Below, piece after piece: positions 46,133-57,950 of a stretch of DNA of 64,000 bases. Positions within the stretch are counted from its first letter, which is position 1. The number at the start of each line of letters is the position of its first letter. A program made the position numbers and the translations under genes. The notes under the pieces are model-generated. The model worked only from the letters and a program-made list of their open reading frames with translations, was not told the DNA's origin and ran no database searches. Origin of the DNA: Taxawa tesnikishii (nom. ined.). Its lineage: Eukaryota; Ascomycota; Dothideomycetes; Dothideales. Location: the NCBI GenBank assembly GCA_030247885.1, contig JAPDRO010000001.1, forward strand, positions 1,116,001-1,180,000, written 5' to 3'.

Positions 46133-48874
46133 ATGGCCGACCGGCATCCATCTCTTCAGACCACCAACCGTCCACGGGCTTTGGCGGAACTGGGCTACAA
46201 CTCGCTATCCGCCCTCGACACGGGCACATCTTCTGAAGAGGACACCCAGGATGCTGGACTCATACTCGCTAGCGACGCCCACTCTCTGGTCGGAGTCAGT
46301 ATAGGTCGCGCTCAAACCCGTCTCACATCTCCGAAGATCCCCGCAGTCGAGAAGGCCGCTGCGCTCGAGGCTGCAGGAGGACTCTTTGAGCCAGATTTCG
46401 ACCCAAGCAAGGCGGAAGCCACATTGGAAGAGCATGGAGATGAGGAAGGGCAACAACTGCCTGGCCAGTACGATGGAGCGGCGGTGAACCGTGTCGGTCG
46501 TACCCAGAGACGGGAACCAGAGGACCAGTCTGCGCCTCCTCTTCCCTCTCCTTGGCGGGCTGGACCTAAGCAGTTCCAGCGGACAGACGGCAGTCGAGGT
46601 CGATTACGTGAAGCGTACAATCGCAGGCGGGCGTCCTCCGGCCCAACGCCAACAGCTGCTAATACTCAGGAGGGTTGGCAGAAATACATTCCTAGTCTTC
46701 CAAGTCTGCCAAAGTACTTTTCTATGACTTCACCGTTCTCGTTCAACAGGACCGACAATGAAAGTAAGACTTCATCGAAACACAAACCGGAACCTGCCGA
46801 CTCTCGATTTGCTCCAAGACCATCCATATCAGCAGCTCTTGCGTCGAGCCGAAAGTCCAGCAACCAGTCGGTACCCGGAGTCACTTCTCCTCCGTTTGAA
46901 GATCCTCAGCCGCGCACGAGCGACAACGAAGATGGACTCGCGGCCATACCTACGCTAAGTTCGCTTCCTGTTGGACAGTCTCTCGAACCACGACGTTCTC
47001 GTCAGCTCTCACTTCGGAGATCGGCTTCCGACACATCTCTGGTTAATTACCGTACTTTGTCTCGTGTGTCCTCTCTCGGAGATGATAGCCGATTCGAAAA
47101 CGTTCGGGAACAAGTCAACAGCCGTGCCAAAGCAATCAGGGACAGCTTCCAAGATACGAACGTAAAGCTCCCTTCCCTGCCTTCTCTAGCATCACTTCGA
47201 GCAGACTTTGCCCATGCAAGAAACAGCACATTGGCTCGGAGAAACAGCTGGAGATATGGAACTACTCCATTTACCCACCAAAGGGATGGTGCTGATGGTG
47301 GTCCACCGACGCCGGATCCGAAAGACACGAAGCGGCATGTCAAAGCAACCGGCTCGATCAGTGCCGGGGGCCCTACAAGCAAGACTGCACTTACCCATCC
47401 TCATTTCACCAAAGCTGTTGCTGAACTAGAAGGAGATATAGTCGTTCTTGGAGGGTACAGAGGATCAATCCTCCGGTCAGCTGAGCCTCCGCACCGACAA
47501 CTCTGGGTACCTATTAAGGTCGGCCTGAATATCAGAAAAGTGGACCTAGAAGTTGGGCTGGATCCGGAAGATGATGAGACTATGGAGCAACACATCATTC
47601 CTGGTGGCATGCTTGCAAACATTGGACCTGTGGATATTTCCCGGCGGCTGTTCAAGAGACTACGAGCCTCAGACAGTGCGCGTGCGGGTCGATTGCGTAT
47701 TCACGACTACGGCTACGACTGGCGATTAGACCCGCACGTGCTGAGTAGGAGGCTGATCGAATTTCTTGAAAGGTTACCGTGCAACCGACCGGGAACGCCT
47801 CCGGAAAAGCGAGGTGCGATTGTGATTGCTCACTCGACAGGCGGGCTGATAACAAGACACGCTGTTAACCAACGTCCTGAACTATTCCGAGGCGTTGTTT
47901 ATGCCGCAGTGCCTACCACTTGTGTCAATATCTTGGGCCCGCTCCGCAACGGGGATGACGTACTGTTGAGCAGTCGTGTTCTGACCGCGCAGGTAAACTT
48001 TACGATCCGTACGAGCTATCTCTTGCTGCCGCTCGAAGGAAAGTGTTTTTTCAACAAGTATACCAGAGAAGAATACCCTGTCGATTTCTTCGATATCAAG
48101 ACGTGGATTGATTATCGCCTTTCGCCATGCATAGCACGGCCACTACCACCGCTTGTAGTGCAACCTCAGTCTGGTGGCATTTCTGGAATCATGAGTTCAA
48201 TGGCCAGTGTTTTGCCCAGTCTGCCTGGTATGAAAAACAGTATTTCCGATCGCACCAAGAATTTTGCAAATCATCCCAAGATCACAGCGGTAGGCGGAGT
48301 TGGAGAGCCTACTGGTCTGTCTGCGAGTGGTGGAGGAAAAGATGCTGTGGAGCAAGGCAACATTGATCCGACCGGCGCAGACAACGCAGATACCAACCAT
48401 GTGAATGGAAGTCTGGAGCCCAGTTCACCGACTGGGGCAGAGTCGTCCACCTCCATCGCCACTGCCGTTACCATCCCACGAGACAAAGCCATCGCTTACC
48501 TCACTCGCACTCTCGCCTCGGTCAAGAAGTTCAAGCAGGAACTCGCCTACGACCCCTCCCACGGCGAGAAAAACATCTATCCCCCGGCAGCAGTCATATA
48601 CGGCAAATCCACGCCAACGGTGTTTGGAGCCAAAGTGGCCAGCCGTGAGGCAATAAAGCATGCCGATGCGTACGACGAACTGGCCTTCGCGAGCGGCGAC
48701 GGTGTCGTTCTGGCTAGGGCAGCGATGCTTCCAGAAGGTTATCAGGTCGTCAAGGGCGGCATCGTGAGTAGCGACCGTGGACATGTCACATTGTTGGGAG
48801 ATCTTGAGGCCGTCGGGAAGTGTCTGAATGCCGTGGTTGCGGGCAGGAGGAAAGGGGTCGGAGTTGGTGCATAA
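46133..48874 (+). CDS. LCAT/PDAT-like alpha/beta hydrolase with long disordered N-terminus
   Basis: An intronless frame of 913 residues starting at the ATG in CACCATGG (MADRHPSLQ). Residues 1-400 are Ser/Arg/Pro-rich and disordered (SLRRSASDTSL, SRVSSLGDD), typical of phosphorylated regulatory regions. The catalytic part, from about 430 on, has ELEGDIVVLGGYRGSILRSA, a lid with DDETMEQHIIPGGML, YGYDWRLDPHVLSRRL, and the nucleophile elbow VIAHSTGGLITRH with Ser at residue 568. It continues with VVYAAVPTTCVNILGPLRNGDDVL; a catalytic Asp is likely in FASGDGVVLARAA and His in DRGHVTLLGD. The arrangement follows lecithin:cholesterol acyltransferase-type enzymes, which act on phospholipids. No signal peptide or membrane helix is evident, so a cytosolic or peripheral membrane enzyme is likely. 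The substrate is unknown. Confidence 0.85.
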   Translation: MADRHPSLQTTNRPRALAELGYNSLSALDTGTSSEEDTQDAGLILASDAHSLVGVSIGRAQTRLTSPKIPAVEKAAALEAAGGLFEPDFDPSKAEATLEEHGDEEGQQLPGQYDGAAVNRVGRTQRREPEDQSAPPLPSPWRAGPKQFQRTDGSRGRLREAYNRRRASSGPTPTAANTQEGWQKYIPSLPSLPKYFSMTSPFSFNRTDNESKTSSKHKPEPADSRFAPRPSISAALASSRKSSNQSVPGVTSPPFEDPQPRTSDNEDGLAAIPTLSSLPVGQSLEPRRSRQLSLRRSASDTSLVNYRTLSRVSSLGDDSRFENVREQVNSRAKAIRDSFQDTNVKLPSLPSLASLRADFAHARNSTLARRNSWRYGTTPFTHQRDGADGGPPTPDPKDTKRHVKATGSISAGGPTSKTALTHPHFTKAVAELEGDIVVLGGYRGSILRSAEPPHRQLWVPIKVGLNIRKVDLEVGLDPEDDETMEQHIIPGGMLANIGPVDISRRLFKRLRASDSARAGRLRIHDYGYDWRLDPHVLSRRLIEFLERLPCNRPGTPPEKRGAIVIAHSTGGLITRHAVNQRPELFRGVVYAAVPTTCVNILGPLRNGDDVLLSSRVLTAQVNFTIRTSYLLLPLEGKCFFNKYTREEYPVDFFDIKTWIDYRLSPCIARPLPPLVVQPQSGGISGIMSSMASVLPSLPGMKNSISDRTKNFANHPKITAVGGVGEPTGLSASGGGKDAVEQGNIDPTGADNADTNHVNGSLEPSSPTGAESSTSIATAVTIPRDKAIAYLTRTLASVKKFKQELAYDPSHGEKNIYPPAAVIYGKSTPTVFGAKVASREAIKHADAYDELAFASGDGVVLARAAMLPEGYQVVKGGIVSSDRGHVTLLGDLEAVGKCLNAVVAGRRKGVGVGA

Positions 48875-50299
48875 GTCGCAGTAAGGCCCTGTCTCCCATA
48901 CAAACATGTTTTCTTCCCATCACCCCGCCTTCCATCCCGCAGGAGTGATGTTTTTTCCGCGGATTTAGGAGAATTGGATTCTTTCCGGCTCTGACTGAAG
49001 CGCTTGCGCTGGCACTTGCGACGCCTGCCCCGGCCCTACACGCTGCTGGGATGACAGTAAACAAGAATATTCGAAACTGCCGCTGTGTACTCAGGTAAAT
49101 CGTATAGAACGCATGCGTGAGAGGGCAATGCAGGGTTGGCAGTCACTGCCGCGCAAGATGGTGAGGTAGGTGTGCCTTTGCTGTGCACGTACGTCTTCTC
49201 AGTTCACTCTCTCTCTACTATCCGTACCCTACAAATCAACTCAGTCATTCGTACTCCGTACCACTTTTCTTCATACTATACTCCGCAAGCGCAGTCACGA
49301 AAGGTCTTTCCCATGCTGCTGCAGCTGCAGCCGCAATCTTCTCCACGCCAGCAACTGCTCACCCTGGTGAGCACTACGATCATGCAAAGATCAAGCGGGA
49401 GGTCGCTCTGCGTGACCACCTAGCCACCAGATCTTCTGCCTCGTGGTCAGTAACGATGACGATATATGGGCGCCAACCCTGGCTGACAACGAGTACGACC
49501 GGTTCCCAGATTACGTCTATCTCGGAGATGCAGTTCAAATGTACACTAAAGACTCTCGAAGATACCTTGGGTGGGTCCATTGATGCGCCTGTGGACGCGT
49601 CTTCTGGCCCAATTGCCTGTCTTAGTCTGGACGGGGAGCCCGATATCAGCAGAAGCTCCATCGATACATCGAGAACGATGCGTAGAGGTACTAGACAGCC
49701 CACCGATTTGGCTCTTCGGGACATTGCCTTCGGGGCTCCCTGCGACCAAGGGTGACGTCCTTTCGGCTCGCGAGCGGAAACGGCCTCGACGCCGAACAGG
49801 TTCTTCCAGATGTCTCGGCCAGAGGAACCTGAATTACGATGCAACTGCGGCGTCGGACGTTCTCTCCACTGTCTTCGCTCTCGCGAGCGATGTTGTCAAT
49901 CCCGGGAATCGCCATGGGGGTCCAACAGACACCGGCTTGATTCGTACGACGCGCCATATAGTTTTTTCCCCTTTGTTTTTGTTTGGTTCCAAGGCAGGCC
50001 ACAACGAGGGTGCAGGTCTTGTTGTTTCATCCAACTACACTGCGATTGTGGATGCGGTTCTCAAACACCCTTGTCCAGAACAACATACGGAGAGGGCTGG
50101 CAATTGTCACGAATGACGCGGAACACATGGTGATGGGTCTCATCATGGTGAGCATCATCGGCATAATGGGAGGCTAAAGGGGCATGCTTGATGGTCTGAA
50201 GACGAGGATTGTGCCAACTTGCATAGAGTTTCGTAGATGATTGAGAGCGATCAGGCTCGAGCGTTCGGATTTGGGTATGGATCTTTGTGTTGCAGGCTC
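48875..50299. other. Gene-poor stretch upstream of a decayed oxidoreductase gene
   Basis: Several 180-190 codon frames exist (49183-49755, 49571-50116) but lack recognisable domains. Some may derive from the 5' part of the oxidoreductase remnant. A CTGCAGCTGCAGC palindromic stretch lies near 49319. Confidence 0.4.
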
Positions 50300-51075
50300 G
50301 GAACATCATCTGTCGTGGTACGTCTAGATGATTTCACACGTCCGGAGCATCGAAACCGGCCGACCGGCCGATCTCAGGGGCGTGGGTGGACGCCGAGGTG
50401 CCGGAGCGGGAGTTTGACGACTCCGACATCTATGGCCATGATCGTGGGCGTGAAGCCTTGCGCCCATACCTGCAACGGAGCACTGAACTCGCCGTCGTGG
50501 ATACAGGACTGGAGCTAGGCGTGAAAACGGTCGTTGTCATGAGCCCGACCACCTACGGGATTGGAACCGACTTGTTCAACCCAACGAGTATTCAGATCCT
50601 GGCGTACGCCTGGAGCGCACTGGAACATGGCCGCGCAGTAGTGGTGGGCGAGGGCCAGGGTGTCTGGGATTACGTACCTGTTCGAGACCTGGCGAATCTG
50701 TACGTGCACGTAGTCCTGTTCGACATACTCGAGAAAGGCGGCAGCGGCTTGCTCACGGGGAGAAGGGCATCATCTTCAGCGAGAATGGCCGGCACTTATG
50801 GATGGAGGTAGCTCAGGGTGTTGCGAATGAGTGCTACGAGGAGGGCGTTGTTAGCGTACACACGAGTTGAGAGCGTCGGGCTGGCCGAGAGAGCCAGGAG
50901 ATTGTCGACTTGCCTTGAGGAAGCGGACGAGAAGAACGCGGAGATCGGCTTCTCGAGCAACTCGTGCACCGTGTCGACCGTGGCCAGAAGGTTGGGTTGA
51001 ATGCCACCGAGAGGGGATGAGACTTGGAAAGGGTGGTTTAGGGACGATGTTCTAAAGATGCTGGAGAAGGGATAG
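50300..51075 (+). pseudogene. Degenerate NAD(P)-dependent epimerase/NmrA-like oxidoreductase
   Basis: Parts of a short-chain-type NAD(P)-binding oxidoreductase are readable on the plus strand. These are LSGTSS-like text near 50300, REFDDSDIYGHDRGREAL, TVVVMSPTTYGIGTDLFN, ALEHGRAVVVGEGQGVWDYV, then FSENGRHLWMEVAQGVANE, VESVGLAERA, EIGFSSNSCTVSTVARRLG and a last RGDETWKGWFRDD. The pieces follow the family order but lie in at least three frames. A TGA replaces a Trp codon between RRLG and the last piece. Frame changes go in both directions. The N-terminal Rossmann GxxGxxG is not recognisable. Mixed indels plus an in-frame stop indicate a true host pseudogene. The family includes fungal aldehyde/ketone reductases and NmrA-like proteins. 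Confidence 0.65.
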
Positions 51076-54000
51076 CTAACTTGGTGTAGAAGTGTATCTT
51101 CAGCATTACCCGTTCCTTCATCAGGCGTGCCCTAGTGTTGTGTGGGCTGTTGATACCTCAGAATACTAGATAACATGGTTGTTTCCTCGAACAATGGGTT
51201 GCCACACACCCTGCATTGCACAAACTCCATCGCATCGCTATAGACTTGTACATAGCGTCGATGTGTTCACCACGGGCTGGTCGCTGATCGAGTACGAGTT
51301 GACGGGTGCTGTGACATGAACTCCAATGAGCACAAGGCCAAAGATTCTCTTGACCACAGGAATGAGGATGCCCTTCTACAACACGTGCATCACCACGTCG
51401 CTGTGGCCGTCCGTCTGCTCTTCCCGCACCACATCCCACGCCCCCACGGTGTCGTTGCGTATGCCCTTCGCATCCAAAACAACCGCTGTGTTTCGCATAT
51501 GTGCCCTTGGCATCTGAGTCAAGGAGAAGATTGGCTCATGCCTTGCTAGAAAGCGGGGTTGCGCGCTATCACCTGCAGTTAATGCGTGCGCTATGCGCTA
51601 GCTCAGGCTGCTGTGAGTGTTGTCAGGATTTACATGGGGTCCGTTTGCTCGCCTGAGTCAGAGCACCAGGCGTGACTGCCTGAGTGGTCCAGGAAGCACG
51701 ATTGCGCAAGGCGCATGTGTTTAGTGCAAGCGGGCGGACAGGCGCTGTCTTGCGCAAGCACAGAGAGCTTTGACCAAGGACTTGTAGATGGGGAAATTAA
51801 TCCGAAGAGAACCAAAACTACTTACGAAAAGGACGTCTGAAGTGATGCTTCGCTGGCACATGGTGCGCTTGCATCTGGACCCTCCTTAACAAAGAAAAGC
51901 ACGCTCTTCTTCGCAGCGCACAGCCCAAGCCTACACACATCCTCGATATCATGCATCCTTCACGAGCTAGGCGACTACCTCCAAGGTGCAATATCGCAAG
52001 CGTGAAAGCATTGCTTATCACGGATTTACGGCTGAGTGTTCATGCGGGACATCATATCAGCAAGTCGCGAGCGAGCAGTGGGTTCGGGCCGCTCAAGTCG
52101 CGGTCGTCGGTGTCAATTTCGAACCGTCCAAGCGAATAGCAGGAGGCGCAATGCTCGATAAGCCTTTCTGCTGCGTTGGTGTGAGGATGTACTCTGGTAC
52201 TCTGGTTCGCTGGCTCGACGAGACGCAGTTTCTCACTCCGGAAAAACAACATGAACTCCACCCTCAACGAAACTCCTGAAAAGGTCTGTAAACGTTCTTT
52301 TCTGCGTCCCGTCCGCGACAGTTTCAAGAGGCGTTTGAAGGGGCTGGCGCTTGTCGCTACAAGTCGCAGTCTGGAGCGTCTATCCACGAGCCACGAGTCT
52401 CGATGCGCCCCATCTCGCTTCAACAATTGGTACCTTTGCGAAAGGTACCTGATTAGACGAGCCGCGCAGTTTTGGTGGTGGAAGCTAGCCTGTATCGGGC
52501 TTTCAAGCCACTAGCCAATACACTCCATCTCTGGAGCATGCTTGTGAGGGGTAAAACGACCACTGTCATCTCATGCTGCTGCCCGCGCGAGCATCATGTG
52601 CCGCGTTATCCACCCAAGCCACTCTATTGCGTCTTCGTGTCACGCAGAGTCTTGTCTTTGACGTGCGCGCTAGATGGGGTGGTCTTGTCCGCTGTTTTGG
52701 GAAGGGTATCAGATGATGACAGTCGCTCCTGGAAATTGCGTCTCAATAAGAGAGGTCGAAATGTCTCATGCATTCATGCAACAAGACGGGATTCTCCAGA
52801 TAATGAGACCCCTCGAGCTCATGCGCCTCCTCGGCATTAGCGGCATTCGCGATAGGCCAGAGCGCAAAAGCAACAAACGAAGAACATGGGGGTTGGGATG
52901 GATCTTTTGTTATGCCTGCAGCAACGGAGTGCCAAGTACACGAGCCGTACCGGTACTTGAGTGTCAGCGAGTAATGGTCACGCTGCAAGCAAGCCATGCC
53001 CTCATCGGGAGGAGCAAGAAGGCATTGGAAAGGCTGGCACATCCTGCAGGCACAGCACTTGTGTTCTCTCAAGGGATTGTCCAATCATCAAGCCGTCTCA
53101 GACAGAAATTTCGCTGCTTTTTCGCATGTCGCCTGTTTGGGGTCCACAGTCTCCAGCTCCAATCTCCAGACAAATTGGGAAAATGCGGGCAGTTAAAACG
53201 GCTCTCAGGCCACGCACGTTTTCGTCTCGGCGACGGCCGCCGGTGAGTCTGTCGGCCCAGACAGCACTCTCGTTGTTGATTAACTTTCCGAGACAAGCGG
53301 CCCAAAGCCGTATGGATGGGGAGGAAAGGTTGCGCAAGTGGGCAACGGGCAATTTTAGACGCATTAACTAGAGCGATCTGTGAGTGGCCCGAGCCGTACG
53401 TAGCGAATCTGTTCGCAGGGTATACGAGAAGCACTGGCTTGAGGACGAGGCACGGACACTGTGCGTTTCTTGGGCTGCTGCCCTTTGATGTCTCTGCCTT
53501 GGCAACGCATGAACCCATTCCATCATGTGCATCAGGCGCCGTTGCACAAGCAAGGAGCATGGGCGTCACCGGCACGCACTGCTTCAGCTACCGTTGTGCG
53601 TGCACGAGCGGAAGAGCGTGGGATGGAGATGCGATGTACGACTATGCACAGTACAAGTCCGGAGCTCCGTCTTCGTTAGGTGTATGTAGAGTAGCTGACT
53701 TAGAGTAGCCTCAATAGAGCAGAACAGTCAACACAGCGCTATCCTGACTCTTAGCGAAACAACTACCGCAGTTAGCGTACCCACATCTGACTCTGTGTGC
53801 GGAAGGGAGCGGGTGACGACGGACAGTGTATGGGCGGCGCACTCCGCTGCGGCCAGTGAGTCCCAGCAGCATGCCACGGGGACAGCACGAAGCGAGCCGA
53901 AGGGGCGCCTCATCTGACCATCCCACTGGATCGAATGTTGCTGCGGTTTTTGTTGTCGTTGAAGCAAAACGCTCAGGGACCAAACCGCAGCGCACCGCCT

Positions 54001-54941
54001 TTGAAAAGTCTGCCGGCGTGTGCTCTGCCTGCCCCCCATTGCCCTTTGCGTGAGCACTTGGTCCTTCGCTGCTCGGCTGATTTGCCGCTAATGCGCAACC
54101 TGCAGCCTCAGCCAGCAAGCAGCGCCAACTGATCGGCCTCTGAGCATTCACGGCCAAGCCCACGCCTCTCAGCGCACTTTCAGTACTAGTTGGCCGAAGC
54201 TCCGGAGTACTTGGTACCCACTTGCTGGTAAACGCCGTAGTGCCTCAGGACCCTGTCCGAAGTGAAGCACGCTGGCCTCATCGTCCGTTGCGGTGGGAGA
54301 GCTGATCCCTGTCGTGCATGTACATGATTGTCAGTAGCTGTGCGTAGTCCGCATAGTGCATTGAAAGTCGGTGTTTTGGACGGGCGAGAGCAGGGGACAT
54401 GTGGCCCCAACACCAGCCCTCCCCACGCCTTTGGGACGCTTTGGCTGCAATTGACAGGCTGCATATGCGGGCACGATAGGGTGAAGAGGGCATTGAGCTG
54501 AGGCTTGAAGGCTTGGAATTGGGGGTGGGTGAGGAGGACCCTTGCCAATGCCCACGCCTGCGCTCGCTGCACAGACCGAGTCTGGTGATTGATTGGCTCA
54601 TAAGAGGGTGTGCCTGAAGTCTGCTGCTTGCTATGCCCATGGGTCCACTCTGGCACGACATCAAATACGTAGCCCGCTCCCACCTTCTCCCCGCCCAGAA
54701 CTATATGGCAAGACCCTCCCTCTGACATTGCACCATCTGTCCTCAGTATTCGAAACTCTGTTCGTCTCCCATCATAGTCACGAGCACTTTGGCGTATCTC
54801 GCGCCAGTCATCACCACTAGCACGCAAGCCCGGCCCACCCACCTTGATGATTCATACCTGTCCCGTACAAAACTCGACATTACCGCACTCTCTGCCCGGC
54901 TCTCGTCGACAATCCGTCAGCAAGCATCCAACACTCTCATA
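51076..54941. other. 3.9-kb gene desert
   Basis: No gene, RNA or clear mobile element recognised on either strand. Frames of 100-220 codons (52674-53246 on +; 53069-53575, 53711-54163 and 54186-54842 on -) overlap each other antisense and have random composition. It may be old decayed sequence. No terminal repeats or transposase motifs were visible by eye. The last 150 bp are the pyrimidine-rich leader of the Ecl1-like gene. Confidence 0.45.
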
Positions 54942-55430
54942 ATGGACTGCTTCCCAGATTTCTGCCTCGCCTGCGACAAGCAGACCACGGATGGCCTCTA
55001 CTGCTCCCAGGCCTGCCGCCTCGCCGACCTCGAGAAGGCTGGCAGCTCTGCTCCTGCAACACCACTGACTCCTGGTTCTTTCTCTTTCGAGGCTGCCTCA
55101 TGGGCATCATCACACCTTGGCACTGGCTCTGGCTTCTTCCTGCCCCCGGCCGTTGACTTCAGCTCCTACAAGATCTCCGACAAAGACCCGCAATCCCCCA
55201 AAGCCTCTCAAGCTGCCCAATCTACGCAGCAAAGGACTGCATCTCAACCGTCATCACCGCAACGAGGTCTTTCACCGTCGTCTTCTCGAAGCTCGTTAGT
55301 GTCAACAATGAGCAACGTTGTCACGCAAACGAGCAACGGTATCTCAGAGCAGGCCCGGCATGAGTTGTCGGGCTACGTTAGCTCGTTCGATCAGACCCGA
55401 GAGTGGAAACGGCGCTCGACGCACAATTAA
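54942..55430 (+). CDS. Ecl1-like life-span regulatory factor (Cys-rich small protein)
   Basis: 162 residues from the ATG at 54942; a frame upstream to 54789 exists but lacks the family start. The signature is N-terminal: MDCFPDFCLACDKQTTDG followed by LYCSQACRLADLEKAG, with four cysteines in a C-x2-C ... C-x3-C arrangement as in fission yeast Ecl1/2/3 and its filamentous-fungal relatives (life-span regulatory factor family). After the zinc-binding-like head the chain is Ser/Pro-rich and disordered, with repeated SSPxRGLSPSSSRSSL-type text and a short C-terminal helix (SGYVSSFDQTREW). Ecl1-family proteins extend chronological life span and respond to zinc and sulfur starvation. Intronless and intact. 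Isolated in a gene-poor region. Confidence 0.88.
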   Translation: MDCFPDFCLACDKQTTDGLYCSQACRLADLEKAGSSAPATPLTPGSFSFEAASWASSHLGTGSGFFLPPAVDFSSYKISDKDPQSPKASQAAQSTQQRTASQPSSPQRGLSPSSSRSSLVSTMSNVVTQTSNGISEQARHELSGYVSSFDQTREWKRRSTHN

Positions 55431-57439
55431 GCCGTCCCGCAACTTCGTCACAACTTCGTCGACTCTCTCACACAGACATGACTCCTACGACTCCTCATCA
55501 GCCCGCGCATTGTGGGCTTGTCGATGAACACCATGACGAAAATGTTATCTATTTCTTCCGCACCACCTCACCATTACTCAAGAAGTCTCCGGCGGTCCCA
55601 GTCCGTCTCTATCATGTTGCAGCCCTACTGTCCTAACACAGATGGTTGTTGCACATATTGCATCATCTTTTGCTTTCTGTCTTCGCACTATGGCTGTGGG
55701 GCTCTTCTACTCTGCGGCATGATTTATTCGTTCATGTAACAAAAGCACATCAAAGATGCATACGGCGGCATCGGCGTTTCTCACATCAAGTTTTACGGCG
55801 GCGGACAGGGAAGGAACGGGATGGGAGTGGGCGAACACGGTCACACTCGCTCAACTATTACATTGTCTTACACGGAGGATACCCTTGTTTTGAGCAGCTC
55901 TTACTTTCTTGGTTTTGTATCAATGACAGGCTATATCAGACAGCTTTGCATGTTAACTGGTGGAAGTACACGGAAGGTCACGGTGGCGTTTGTCCTGGTT
56001 TACTCAACATTGACGGACACGCTTTCCGCTTGCTGTTTCACCATACCTGCGAGATGAGCTCAGAGGTAGCTTAACAAAGGGAATAACTACTGTATGCCTG
56101 ACGAGAAGGTCGGGTCATTGGGCTTGTTTCTGTGTGTCACGCACCAATAAGAAATCCGATTCCCCACGCTCCCAGCCAATCCAAAACCTGTTTGTCCCTC
56201 CCTCGCAACCGTGACTGCATACTAGGCCGACTAACGACAGCGCCTCTCGCCTTTCTCTTTTCTCTCGTCGGCCAACTGCAGCCCGGGCTTGCGGAACTAA
56301 CTTGGGCGAGAAGTGAAGGTCTTTTCTGCGCCAGCCATCCACACCTCTTCGAGGAGGCCCTAGACGGACGTTCGCTGACCCTCCAATTTCCCCTGCCACC
56401 CTGATATCGTTCGCATGGCGATCATGAGATTGACACACGATGGTGTGAATCTGCGCAAGCCACCTCCTCCTCATCAGATTGACGTCCAGACTGGCTTTCT
56501 GTCGTCATCGAACCCTCTCTATATCACTGACCGTATTGCGCTAAGCTGGAGACAACTCCGTAGAGCATTGTTGCGGCACACACATGAGCAGAACACAGAT
56601 AGTTTCTGGACGCGCTACGAGTTGGTTGCGACTTGCGACCCTGAGCCACGAGTTAGAGGATCGCGTACTAGTCAAGGATGAATGTTAACAAGATCTCGGT
56701 TCGATCTCGCATCGCCCTCACGCACATAGCTCCGACAGACGGCTTATGCCACCATCGTCTTCGTCTAGCCCAGCCACTGCAGGGGCGTTGCCCACACTGG
56801 GTCTCAATATCTATCCGAGGCCGCCAGATTACTGAGCAGTGTCCGTGTCCGTTAACAAGGATTCGTCATCAACTCTTGACAATCCAAATCCTACGCCTTT
56901 CCCTTCTCCTGTGGCGCCCGCATCTCGAAATATCGCGGTGGCGTGCAATGCACGCACCTACCGGCAAAACCAACCTTCGGCCCCGCACGGATGCTTGCGC
57001 AACTCTCCGCAAAAAACAGCAGCGGCACGGTGCGATGGCTGTCCCCGACCAAGATCATCGAGACGCAGGGAGCGATCTCTGCCATGTGCGTTGTCTGGAC
57101 TCCCTTGTAGGTCCTCGACAGATTGAGTTATCGACCCGGAGGTCTGTTCAATAGCCTGCCTTTTTTTTTTACTGCGGCGCAGAGGACCGTGCTGTGGTCG
57201 CGGTAAACGCGCGATGCGCACGGGTCTGAGCTCTCTGCGATGGTCATGGGAGACCGATGATAACGAGGAGCGCTTGTGAAGTGGAAGTGCATGTTGCACA
57301 GAGGGCACGAGAGTTTCGTGAGCGGCGGTTGAGAGTGCCTGCACGTCTCACGAGCGCTGTTGTCTGTCTAATCATAAGAACGCTCCAGTCTCCTGCGCAA
57401 CTCCTGACAGATGTCAGCATGTCGCTCATTGACCTGTTC
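55431..57439. other. 2-kb region without a secure gene
   Basis: A T10 run is at 57162-57171. On the minus strand near 57250-57330, text resembling a Cys-x2-Cys cluster (KLSCPLCNMHFHF) is visible but not enough for a call. Otherwise nothing. Confidence 0.35.
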
Positions 57440-57950
57440 TGTTAAACTAGACACAACTTCGATTGCGAAGGGTGATGCAGTGGCATAGAAGTCTTCGCCG
57501 GATCTTGCACGGGGCTCGGTAATCCAAAACGCCAAACAGTGCGTATCTCTTTACCAAACGGCATGATTGAGTAGTGTTGGCTATGAACGGCGGTGATAGA
57601 CCCGGCCATAAACACGTGATGTAACCGCCACACTGCGTACGCAGGAAAGGAATTTGCAAGACGTTCGATTCCCAGCTCTATCGACTCAGAAGAACAAAGA
57701 ACGCATTCACCACAAGTGAGCATACTTAGGAGAAGCAGGAACGTCGACCAGCCACACAAGCCCATACCTATAGAGACGGGACGTTGGCACGCCCCAAGGG
57801 GATCACTTATTCCATCTGCACGCTTACCAGTTGCCAACAAGGAACATAGCAGCGCCTAGAAGATTCAGAGTCCAGACAAGATCAACGTGCTCAGGCATGA
57901 AACTGGTGGCGAGTCTCATTACCCGGTCACTGAGATCTTGCTGCGTTGAG
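57440..57950 (-). pseudogene. Possible remnant of a membrane-protein gene
   Basis: On the minus strand, protein-like text with a helix appears around 57950-57830 (QQDLSDRVMRLATSFMPEHVD, then LVWTLNLLGAAMFLVGNW). It ends at a good donor (GTAAGC). A TATAG acceptor about 60 bp later leads to YGLVWLVDVP and a stop. Another frame continues with SIELGIERLANSFPAYAVW. The pieces do not form one frame, and no family is recognised. The splice-like junction and amphipathic text argue against chance, but weakly. Confidence 0.3.

Noticed and set aside
49183-50116. Two overlapping 180-190 codon frames that might be a new gene
   Set aside because: No recognisable motif; may be derived from the decayed oxidoreductase, but I could not show it.
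53069-54842. Series of 100-220 codon frames on both strands
   Set aside because: Mutually overlapping, no splice-supported continuation, no family resemblance.
56695-56710. GGTTCGATCTC, resembling a tRNA B-box
   Set aside because: No A-box upstream and no cloverleaf pairing.
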